Positions 8,218 through 18,500 of a DNA stretch of 23,777 nt are shown here, piece after piece. The notes under the pieces are model-generated. The model ran no database searches. It was not told where the DNA came from and saw nothing but the letters and a program-made list of their open reading frames with translations. The position numbers and the translations under genes are program-made. Every line of letters begins with the position of its first letter. The stretch's first letter is position 1. The DNA is taken from positions 70,761 through 94,537 of the forward strand of contig KV419419.1 in the NCBI GenBank assembly GCA_001630475.1, written 5' to 3'. The DNA is from Sistotremastrum niveocremeum HHB9708. Lineage: Eukaryota > Basidiomycota > Agaricomycetes > Sistotremastrales > Sistotremastraceae.

Positions 8218-11200
8218 ATGTCTAGCTTGATCAACCACTTCAAGGATTATACCGCTTCGACGGTCGTGCGTGTTTTCTAGCATTAACCAGGAGTTGCTCC
8301 TAACGACGTTGAGCAGAACTCTAGCCTGGACCGTATTAGCCAGGCCTCAGATTCAATCAACAACGCCTATTCAGCCTATAAGCCACCCAAGGCTGGAGCG
8401 AACTACGACGCACCTCATGGTGTAGCTGCGAAGGTTATTGCCGATTTCAGGGCTCAGGTTCGTCTAGTCGGCGTCGTATATCGTACCAGGTGCTGACCTG
8501 CATGACCAGTTGAAAAGAGGGAACCCTGTCTTAGATCTCCAAGGCATAGTCAGTGCCACATCCGCTTAAGACTATTGAAATGAAGCTGATTTTGGATATC
8601 CAGGCCGCCGTCGTTGATGCGCTCCGACATACCAATGAAATCGACGATAGGAAAATGCTTGTGAGGCTCCCTCTCAGATATATGCGCTTGTGTATGCTGA
8701 TCTTCTTTTTATCTAGCTGGAAAACCTCTTGACTCTCATGTCGCGCCTCCCCGACGGCCCCGTTCTTCAAAAGTTCAACGACCAAGTCATCACCCTTCTC
8801 TACAACGATCTCTCCCATCCCCCCGCCACATTCATAGGCAACAAAAACGCCTGGCGATCCGCCGACGGGTCAGGAAACAACCCTCTCCTCCCCGATCTCG
8901 GAAAGTCCGGAACACCCTACGCACGCAGCGTCCAACCCGAACATCCTCTTCCCCCTTCCGTCCTCCCAGACCCCGATCTCCTATTCGACGCTCTTCTCCG
9001 TCGCGAGAAATACGTCCCTCATCCTGCTGGACTTTCAAGTCTGATGTTCTCCTTCGCCGCTTTGGTCATCCACACCTGTTTCAGGACTTCACATACTGAG
9101 TGGAGTGTCAATGAGACCTCTTCTTATGTCGATTTGTCCCCTCTTTATGGATACAATCAGGAGATTCAGGATAAAGTCCGAAATAAGGATGGTCGAGGAA
9201 AATTACACCCCGACGTCTTCGCTGAAGATCGTCTTCTTTTCCTCCCTCCCGCCTCGGCCGTAATTCTGGTGCTCTTCAACCGCAACCACAATTACATCGC
9301 CGATAAGCTTCTGGAACTTAACGAGAAAGGAACTTATAACGCGAACATCGATAAATTGACCGACGCACAGAAGGCGGCTCAGGATGATTCCATCTTCAAT
9401 GTGGCGAGGTTGATCAATTGTGGATGGTTTGGAAGTATCGTGTTTAGCGATTATTTGAGTGCGATCCTTGGGCTGGCGAGATATGGGAGTAGCTTCTCTT
9501 TGAACCCTAATGATGCGATTCGAAAGGACGATCATACCTTCGTTGATCGTGGATCAGGGAATGCTTGCTCTGTCGAGGTATGTGTTCGCACCATTGTCGA
9601 TCTGAGTGCATACCTGATTTCGTTCTGCTATAGTTCAACATGCTCTACAGGGTACGATCTCGTGGCATTCGTCGAAGATTGGTGCTGACGCATATATCAT
9701 AGTGGCACGCTACGACTTCTCTCGTGGACCAAAAATGGACCGAAACAGTCTTCGATAAAGTCTTCGATGGCAAGCCATACGACCAGGTACCTTGCTTCTC
9801 CCTACCTCCTTCAGTCCTTCTCAATAACCATACACAGATCACGGTCGGAGACTATGCAGGAGCTATGCGCAAGCTTCTGGGGTCTACGGGCGCGGATGTT
9901 ACCACGTGGAGTTTCGGTAACCTCACACGAGGACCTGACGGAAGATTCAAAGATGCCGATCTCGCAGCTATCTTGCAGGATTCGTATGTCCATACTCTTC
10001 CCATTCTCGTTTCTTCCCTCGCTCTTCTTCGCGCCTATCTGTGGTCGTTCATTCCCACAACTTATCTTATCTCACCCCTTCACCCCTTGTTACCCATTCA
10101 TTCGAGATGCGTCCTCGGTTCGGCCCCTGACTCGTTCTTCTTCTGTTTGACAGGACATCACACCCTGCTTCGGCTTTCAAAGCACGTGGAACGCCGGATG
10201 TACTTCGTATTATTGAAGTGATGGGTATTCGACAAGCTAGATCTTGGGGCGTTTGTAGTATGAATGAGTTTAGGAAGGTACGTTCTTTCACTCTATTCTT
10301 GATATTAGGATTGTGTTGATGGGGCGACAGTTTTTGGGTTTGAAACGTAAGTCTTTTGTGTTGAAGAATGTTGTGGGGTGTTGATGGGTGGTGATAGCGT
10401 TTGAGTCGTTTGAGGAGTGGAATCCTCGTCCTGAGATTCATGTGAGCTCATCGATATGTTTCCGTCGGAGCATCGAGATCTCACGTATTCCTAGGAAACC
10501 GCCAAGAGACTTTATGGTGATATCGAGAATCTCGAACTCTACGTTCGTCTCCCTTCTCTATCACCCTTACACACGGTTTGACGTTCTCCGTAGGTCGGTC
10601 TTCAAGCTGAAGAAGCGAAGCCTCTCATCCCAGGCGCCGGTCTCTGTCCTGGCTATACTGTTTCTCGCGCCATCTTGGCCGGTCAGTATTCTCCCATTTC
10701 TCCAGGACAAGAGATTGATGGGTTGATAGATGCTATCGCTTTGATTCGTGGCGATCGATTCTTCACGACTGATTTCACGCCTTACAACCTTACCACTTTC
10801 GGATTCGCGGACTGTGCTCGTGATACCTCCAATCCCTCATTCGGTGGTCAACTCGGACGACGTAAGCCATATGCCACCGTCGCGTCTCCCTGTCTCTAAC
10901 GATTTCATAGTCTTCCTTCGTACTCTGCCTAATGAGTACAACAGCGAGAGCACCTACACATGGTTCCCTCTCTTCACCCCGGAGACTATGCACAAGAGCT
11001 TGGTCAACCTCGGTCTTGAAGAGAAATATACCTTCGATCGTCCCGTCCCGGCTGCAGAAGTCATACCCGTGGGCAATCACAGTGATGTCGATATTGTCCT
11101 CACTGCGCCGAGCAACTTTGAAGCTCATTATGCCGAACGTGCGCGTCGCATTCTTCCGGGTCGTATCAACGGGTACGTGCTCCTTCATCACGTGGTATCT

Positions 11201-12933
11201 CTTTCGTTAATATTTGGGGGTGTAGGTTCTTCATTGCGGATGAGTACACACGTGCATTGCGCGAACAACATCAAGTCCAGCAAGCTCTCTTTGGCAAGCC
11301 GGATTCTCTCAGGAACATTGCTGATTACTTCGCGACGACGACTCTTGAGCTTATCGAAGAACGCTCGTTCGGTCTTTCTGGGAAGACCACGCAGAATATT
11401 GATATCGTCCGTGATGTCCTCAACTCCGTGCCTATCTACTGGGTCTCCCAATTGGTACGCATCTATGGCTTTCAGCGATAGTGACATGACTGATTTTGTG
11501 GCAGGCTTCGCTTCCTCTTAAGACCAAGAAGACACCGTTTGGTTCGTACGTCGAAGCTGAATTGTACCAGATGTTCTCCGAGGTCTATTCGTGAGTCTAC
11601 TGGGTCTTATTGGAAACCGATGTATCATTGAATCCCCTCTCTTCGTAGCTTCATCTTCGAGGAAGGAGATCCTTCCAAGTACATCCAGCTCCTCGATCTT
11701 ACGAAGGGCCATGCGGATCAACTCTTGCGCAGCATCAAAGCCGGTATCAGCAGCAGCGTAAGTATCGCCCTCGTTGATGCTAGAGTATGCTGATTTGTAT
11801 GCAGTCGCGAGGCTTGATCAGCGCAGTTGCTAGTCTTATCTTCGGAGGATCGCACGAGAACGAATTCGTCACTCAGTTACGCGCTGCCGGACGCGATGAT
11901 AATGAGATCGCAAATAATATCTTCGCTATCGTCATCGGCGCCAGCGTTCTCTTGTCTCAATGTATGTCTTGCATGCTAGATTGGATCATGCTCGTTCTCA
12001 CCCGCGATGCAGCTTTCGTTCATGTCATCAATCTGTATCTTGACGATGACTACAAGAGCTCAAGGGACGATATCATCAAATTGGCTCGTTTGGGAAGCCC
12101 TAGAGGAGATGATCTGTTGGAAGGATATGTCCGTGAAGCTCTCCGTAAGCTCTTTCTGATTTATTCCGAGGCATAAACTGAAGGATCGTAGGTCTTGACC
12201 CTACTGTCCCTGGTGTCTATCGTGAGTTGGCTGGTCACCTACTCGTCCTGGGTCCGTGCTCATATTCGTTGTGATAAGGTGTGACTCGCAACGAGGCGTC
12301 GCTCTCAAGCCTCAAGATTCCCAAGGGCTCTCGCGTCTTTGCCAGCCTTGCTAACGCAGGCCGCGATGTACGTTCGTCTTTTTCCCTTATAGCGAATGAA
12401 TGCTTAAGGTTGACGTGCCAGCCGTCGTCCTTCCCCAATCCCAATGTCATTGATCCGAAGAGACCGAAGGAAGCGTACCAGATTGGCAACTCTGCTCTGA
12501 AGTATTTAGCCTTCGTTTTTTTTTTTGAGTTGCTCATCTCTGATCACGTTTACAGATGCTTGGGAGACGACTTCGTTGTCAAGGTACGTTGATTGACCTA
12601 CGACGAATAATGCGTTGTTGACTGAATCTTGTAGACCGGTGCCCAAGTCCTTCGTGCAGTGTTCAGTCTGCCAAATCTCCGTCGTGGACCCGGAGTTTCC
12701 GGAACGCTGAACAGGTCTGTTTCATGAATTCTGTCCGAACGAGAGAGACTCTGACACAGGACAACTCAGAACCGCTTACGATGTCAACGGAACGCGCTAT
12801 TACGAATATCTTGACTCGACTCAAAAATTGACCCCTTGGGCTCAATCGATGATCATCCAGGTTCGTGTACCCCTTCTCTTCTCATGAGTATGAGGATCCT
12901 AATTTGCCTGCGTAGTATGATCTTCCTGCTTGA
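8218..12933 (+). CDS. PPO: Psi-producing oxygenase, dioxygenase-P450 fusion (copy 2)
   Basis: Tandem paralogue of the gene at 2485-7127, with the same family role in fatty-acid oxygenation and oxylipin formation. Exons: 8218-8265, 8317-8457, 8510-8548, 8604-8660, 8717-9577, 9634-9651, 9703-9786, 9838-9983, 10154-10277, 10331-10346, 10398-10441, 10495-10542, 10594-10681, 10730-10861, 10911-11172, 11226-11454, 11505-11590, 11649-11757, 11805-11961, 12013-12144, 12192-12221, 12279-12367, 12422-12501, 12556-12583, 12635-12714, 12770-12860, 12916-12933 (1078 aa). Seen: distal His214 (VIHTCFRTS), Tyr387 and His390 (LYRWH), ExxR as EALR (938-941), and P450 Cys1008 (ALKCLGDDF). All 26 intron positions match copy 1, and exon sizes differ only by multiples of 3. 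Intron 8 is long (170 nt against 63 nt). Intron 21 ends in a weak AAG acceptor. Both domains look intact. I cannot tell whether it is an 8-, 10- or other-position dioxygenase. Confidence 0.92.
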
Positions 12934-13067
12934 GTGTATGCGGTCGAGTATGAGAAGAAATGGTCTTGGGGTGGCCCAAAATGATTTAATAACGATCTCA
13001 TGAATATCTAAATTGCTTATGAAGTGATGTAGTACAGTACACGTAGTACTACGCATTGACAAATTGA
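12934..13067 (+). promoter_or_regulatory. Short spacer: end of oxygenase 2, start of next gene
   Basis: Only 134 bp separate the stop of the second oxygenase from the ATG of the next gene on the same strand. The 3' signals of one and the promoter of the other must therefore share this spacer or overlap the genes. It contains an inverted repeat, GTAGTAC-agtacacgta-GTACTAC (13029-13052), about 15 bp before the ATG. No TATA box is evident. Confidence 0.4.
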
Positions 13068-15209
13068 ATGAAGGACATGGCCTCGGATATGACGCCTACG
13101 CTGGCTGGACGTTTTCAAGGCCGTTCAGGGTTCGTTCCGGACCACCATCATCCATGTCAGCTCATGGCTGCTTCCGCAACGACTCCTCCTGGAGCGTCCA
13201 CCTCCAAACCTCTATCGGCGGAAAGCCAGACTGATGCAACTGATGAGCATCAATTGACGCACAAGCTTCAAGTAACGGATTTCGAAGTTTTGCTCTGGTT
13301 CAATCCAACAACAGACTTCATCCACCATCGTTTCTGCCCCATCTACCCCGTCCACACCTGGGCGCACGACCCCATCATACGCATCTTCCTCTTCCACACA
13401 TTCTACGTCCTCCAACGACTCCCAACTCTCGATGAAGTCGTCTCAGTATTCGTGTTGGTCCAAGATCTCAAGCAGAAGATGCCTGAAGATATATGGGTGA
13501 ACGTCTTACCGCATATCGCGGACCATGGAATGAGGAAATGGATGGCTTTCTCGTATAGGAGACCTCGTGATCGTCCTTGGAGGATGTCTACTCTATCGGC
13601 ATTCGAGCGCAGTATTATGGTGCTGTTCTCAGACGTGATCAGAAAGGACTGGTCGCCGCATTGGCATCAATATCCCTTTCCTGAATTCACAACCGTGAAA
13701 GGGTTCCTATCCAACCCTATGCTCTATACGCCAGACGCAGAAGATATCTTATGTCTTCCTGGTTTACCGGAAACGAACGTTTTAAACGAATTGCCAGGGA
13801 TCGCACCATCGACCTGTACCTGCGGTCGCTGTGAATTCATACATGGATCACTACGGAAGAGTCCTTACGAATTTCGGAACCGATACTCCAGTATTGTGTC
13901 TCGCGCACAGAGGCGAGCTTGCGACGGTTTACTCGTGGCATGGGAAGATTCGTTACAAGCTGCAGAGACGTGGCTCGAGAAAGAAGTCGCGAGACTCGAA
14001 TCTCCCGCAGATCTCTTTTCTTTCAGAGGCGGAGACGAAAGATTAGGACCTGTCATCTACGACACCGCCAATCAGCTCAAGTTGATCATCGGCTCCGAAT
14101 TCGATACGCCCAATCTCCTTCGTTTCGTCTCCCTCCTTCGACTCAGATGCGTCCCCCTGGAGATTCGCATAGAATCTTGGGCCTTAGAGATGCTACAAGA
14201 TATACCTGTCGATGGCGTGGGTTACGCATTGTTCGTCACAAGGTCAATATCTGAATTCCCGGGGTATATGCACGAGCATGAGATAGTGACGTCTGGGAAT
14301 TGGCTCCCTCAGCTCGCGGGGAACAGTTTCAGTAACCCGCGAGCTACAATTCTTCATATTCCCGTCTCGGACGACCTCGTTTTATTGTATCCTGAGCTCA
14401 AGTCGGATGATGCCATCAGACCTTTCGTCATGCCCGAACACCCAGCTCCCGACGAGCCAGATACTCTGCCACGTAGGCACGACGATCGGGATTTGATCAC
14501 ATTTGAAGACGTAGAAGACGAAGAAGATGCTGACGAAGAACCGGAGTCCGTGGAGCTTACAATTGAACTCAGCGAGGAAAGCATTGATGGATACCCTCTC
14601 TTCAGTATCATCGGCGACCCATACGACGATACGTATCCCGCCTTATCCCTCGCCGCACGTCTCTCAATCACCATCCCATCAACCGATCAAGTCATATCAA
14701 CATGGTGGCGTCCCTCCATACTCGCAGGAACCGCATGCGAACATTCTGATCTACACTCAAAAGTAATACGATGCTCACTATCCTCATTCGACATTCTTCG
14801 ACAATATCAAGAATACTCTTCGTCCTATACAGATCGGCTTGAAGACATTCGCTCAGATCCATTCATCGATTCGGAAGATTGGATGCGCGAGTTTCGTACT
14901 GCTCTTTCCGAAGGTCTTGCGGAACGTGCTGAATATCTCACTCATCCAGACGGCCCATTCGCTCGTCGCAAAGCGATTATTGTCAGATGTTCAGCGGGAG
15001 AATCGACGTTGCCTTTGGTTATCCTCGCCGCGGCATGTGGAAGGAAGGTGTATATGATTCATACGAAGGAATGCTGGAACTGCGCCGTTCTGAAGATGCA
15101 TCATCTCGGATGCGGGTTGGGTATCGCTATTGGTGTGCGGCAAGTCGAAACTTGCCAAGACTGTCGAAGAGCTGCAGAGCGCGCTGCGGCGCTCGACGTA
15201 TTTGTCTAG
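13068..15209 (+). CDS. Hypothetical 713-aa protein with Cys/His clusters
   Basis: I do not recognise the family. This is one uninterrupted frame of 713 codons, unusual beside neighbours with 17-27 exons. A TGA codon lies immediately before the first ATG in frame, so the ORF cannot extend; Met4 and Met8 are alternative starts. The N-terminus (about 1-60) is Ser/Thr/Pro-rich and probably disordered. The middle is globular and rich in Trp and Pro. Cys250, Cys252 and Cys255 form a CxCxxC knot. Around residues 475-510 there is a strongly acidic, Asp/Glu-rich linker. The C-terminus has Cys669, Cys672, His678, His679, Cys682, Cys696 and Cys699, a spacing that could bind zinc (inference). No signal peptide or membrane segment is evident. 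It is convergent with UFD4. It may be a lineage-restricted mushroom protein. Confidence 0.8.
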   Translation: MKDMASDMTPTLAGRFQGRSGFVPDHHHPCQLMAASATTPPGASTSKPLSAESQTDATDEHQLTHKLQVTDFEVLLWFNPTTDFIHHRFCPIYPVHTWAHDPIIRIFLFHTFYVLQRLPTLDEVVSVFVLVQDLKQKMPEDIWVNVLPHIADHGMRKWMAFSYRRPRDRPWRMSTLSAFERSIMVLFSDVIRKDWSPHWHQYPFPEFTTVKGFLSNPMLYTPDAEDILCLPGLPETNVLNELPGIAPSTCTCGRCEFIHGSLRKSPYEFRNRYSSIVSRAQRRACDGLLVAWEDSLQAAETWLEKEVARLESPADLFSFRGGDERLGPVIYDTANQLKLIIGSEFDTPNLLRFVSLLRLRCVPLEIRIESWALEMLQDIPVDGVGYALFVTRSISEFPGYMHEHEIVTSGNWLPQLAGNSFSNPRATILHIPVSDDLVLLYPELKSDDAIRPFVMPEHPAPDEPDTLPRRHDDRDLITFEDVEDEEDADEEPESVELTIELSEESIDGYPLFSIIGDPYDDTYPALSLAARLSITIPSTDQVISTWWRPSILAGTACEHSDLHSKVIRCSLSSFDILRQYQEYSSSYTDRLEDIRSDPFIDSEDWMREFRTALSEGLAERAEYLTHPDGPFARRKAIIVRCSAGESTLPLVILAAACGRKVYMIHTKECWNCAVLKMHHLGCGLGIAIGVRQVETCQDCRRAAERAAALDVFV

Positions 15210-15546
15210 ATACTAAGATAGACCATTATCTCGATAGCCCCCTTCATTTCGGTTTCGTGGAGCAAAGCGCCGTTCACGTCGGCTGCGCACACTGCACAAG
15301 ACGGTATCTTTGATACATTGTAGTTTCATTTGAATGTTAATTTGGTTTACAAATCATGATCAGTGCGAGATAAGGCTGTTTAACTCTACAAATGCAATGA
15401 AGGCGAGGAGATGATAGCAGTGTAGCAGTAGAGAAGCGGAGTAGAAGGCGGGAAGAGAGAGAGAGACGAAGACTATACTTATAATGAACAATCGTCCAGG
15501 AGTCAGGAGTCCCTGATGCGATATAAGACGAAACAAAGCAAGTGAA
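15210..15546. terminator. Shared 3' region of two convergent genes
   Basis: This 337-bp gap lies between the stop codons of the hypothetical gene (+) and UFD4 (-), so it must contain both polyadenylation regions. It includes an AT-rich stretch just after the first stop (about 15310-15360) and a short GA microsatellite at 15455-15466. I saw no canonical AATAAA that clearly decides a site, which is common in fungi. Confidence 0.4.
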
Positions 15547-18500
15547 TCATGAAAGATGGAATCCAGAATGAACGCCCTCTTTCACTGCTACTCGTAATTT
15601 TTCCCTCATCACCGCTTTGGAACTGTACTCCGGAAGTTTCAAGTAGTTGACGCACGTCATGACGCTAGGCAGGTAGTCGTCTGCAACCAAAGGCGCCTCA
15701 TGAGGTTTCCTCACCACCGTGAACGGCGGATTGAGTCCGCGGAAACCTAACGAGATATTACTTCAGTGTCTTTCATTGAGTTGAGCCCAATGTACTCACC
15801 TCCAATGGGCAACTTCGGACTACCCGTGATGAATTGAAGATATTCGCGACGCCCCACGTCATCGAATTCACTCATGATCTCCATCAAATCGTGTATGGGA
15901 CGACTGTCCATGTTGAAGCCATGATCTGCCTTCACAACGTCATTGAGAACTAGAGCGACATTAGCTACTGCTGCCCAAGCAAGATTATTATATTAGCATA
16001 CCTTCAAGCGACCAATCCTCTTGTGAATTGCCGAGGAGCGTTGCAAGCTCTTCTACAGAGAAAATCTGCATATCCGAGATGGGGAAGACTTTGGAGAAGC
16101 CAACGCGGAACGCTTGCGCTTGCGCGCGTATCCCTTTGCCGATTAATGCATCAAGGACCTCGTGGAGATATTCGTCGACATTCTCTGACGTCACTTGGAT
16201 GTTTCGGCCATTCGGCTGAAAACGAACTTAGGCTTCTACGCAGAGCGAGCTGAGAATGATCACCAACCTTAAGCTCAATATCGTATCCCGGGATAGTGAA
16301 GTCTAGGGCGAGACTCTCTAACAAATCGTCGAAAGCTTGTTGCTCCTGAAAGACATGAGCTCCTTGAAATACACTGAACAAAATGATGATAAGTACCTCC
16401 GGCGTGTCTCCTTTCGATACCAGCTTTGATAGCGAGTTTGCGAGTGTAGGATCCACGAGCTGCGTCAACGAGACATGGTCAACATAGTGCCCGCTACAAA
16501 AGCCCTCAACCACTTACGCGAAGATCATTCAAGCTCAATGCCAACTCTTCTCCAAGCACATGTTTCAAGAACACCTTGTTGAAGGACATGTCGACGATGC
16601 GAGAGTCGAGGAGAGCTTTCGCGACAAACTGTCCGATAACTTGGAACAGATGAAGTCGCCGCCTATTGCACAGATAATAAGTATGGTTCACATAATTGTA
16701 AGAAAACTAAACGCACTGATGGCCACTTTCCGAAGGCTCTGAAGGTCCGAGCGGAGCGGGGAACAACCCAGTCGGATGCGACACGTATTGCCCAGGATAG
16801 GTCGAGTCAGCGTCCCTCCAGATCTTGAGGTCCCTGCGCGCGAACTCCTGCGAGACGAGCGAATAGAACTCTAGCGTGGGGCCCAAGCCTGTTCCGACCT
16901 CTTCGAAATACTCCACCTCAAGGACAGAGGATGACGATCCGTAAAGATCGAAGACTTTGACGGCAGATTCGAGTATGTATTTCCGGGAGATTCGGACCTT
17001 CTGACGTTGAAGACGGCCAAGGTAACCGAAGCCATCGTCCCGGCGACTATGATCGGTAGAGCGTGCCTGCTGACTTTGCCATTTGAGGATAAGTCGCGCG
17101 TACCCGAAAGAAGTAGATTGGAGGAAGGAGAATCGCGTCCCAAAGGGGAAGAGGAACGGGAAATGTAACGGGAGATCGATCGCCCAATCAGGAAGGCAAG
17201 AACTAGTGACCATGGTAAGCAATCATCCGCGCCGAATGTAGGTCACTCACCTAGCAACGATCATCGTTTCTTCCAACTGTCTGGTAAGCTTGGCTGAAAG
17301 CTTGTTGTTGATGAACGCATTCTCCGGCATAACTGCATCGGCGCTTATCGAAGGATTTTGCTCCCGGGCTTTCGTGTTCAGCTCATACAAGACGCGAAGG
17401 AGACGCAGGATGCGTAGCGTAGGTGTATCCTGTGGAAGTGAAGAAGGAGACAGAGAGAGAGGTCCTGCTAGTGACTCGGGATTATCTTCTTTCGCTACGA
17501 TGAGAGAACGGCACGTCAACGACCGCGTAATTGCGCCGCATAGGAGAAAGCATACCATCTGCTGAAGGCGCAGGACCCGTAACTTTCTTGAAGTTAATCG
17601 TGTATATGCCGGACCAAATCGAGCTAGGGTAGATGGTACCACCGGTGTTGCCTTTACGAAGCTCGTGCTGGTGAATAGCACCATATATGGTCATATCGAG
17701 AGGAAGTGCATGTCCGTCCATAGAGAACTCCAGATGCCAATCCGTTGGCTTGGCCTTCAGAGCTGTGGCATACGATGCGCGTGGTGCCGAGCTTGTCGAT
17801 GCGGCATCCTTTGGATTCGGCGTGGCCACACGAGTACCATGTGGGGTCTGAGCTTCGACTTTCGAGCCATCTGCAATCCACGTCAGCCTCGCGATGAACA
17901 ACGTTGAACGATGTACAAACCTGCAGCGGGAGCTACATTGACCGTCTTCTCGGGGAGCTCCTCATCCGCTTCTTCAACCACTTCTGGTTCAAAGTCATCT
18001 TCCATCATCTCATCATCTCCACCCGGGAAGACAGCTGAAGGAGCCTCTGCAACAACAGGGGCCGTTTCCTCTGCTTCAGCTCCTGCTTCCGGTTCAGGCT
18101 CGGCAGGGGAAGGCTGTTTATGTGACAATCGTTTACTTCGCCTTCTTGTGTTCTTCGGTGGTTCAGCAGTATTCGACGTTCCAGCTTCTGGAGTCTTGGC
18201 CGCAGGTGTCGAAGCGGACGACGATGCTCGTACTCGTTCCAAGACGGCCTTAGTTGACGGCGAAAGGGTGTCGGAGAGACCAGGATATCGTGAATCTGCC
18301 ATAGCCAGCATTGCACTCAGTCTAGCAGCCGGTGCTGCTGAAGAGTTCATGAGACCGGCGATTCGGGGTCGGAGGTAGTCGTTGAGAGCTTGGAACGTCG
18401 CGATGGCTTGGATCGACACACTCATGCTCGAGACCGACGCTGGAATTTCAGACCCGTCGTCCGCTGCAAGACGTAGTCGAAGTGATCGCGCGAGCATTGA

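Noticed and set aside
13212-13415. Acidic minus-strand frame opposite the hypothetical gene
   Set aside because: It is a shadow of the 713-codon frame at 13068-15209, with a composition explained by the codons on the other strand.
17911-18378. 155-codon plus-strand frame rich in Ser/Ala/Gly
   Set aside because: It is antisense to the low-complexity Glu/Ala/Pro linker of UFD4, whose base composition leaves the opposite strand open. It has no domain of its own.
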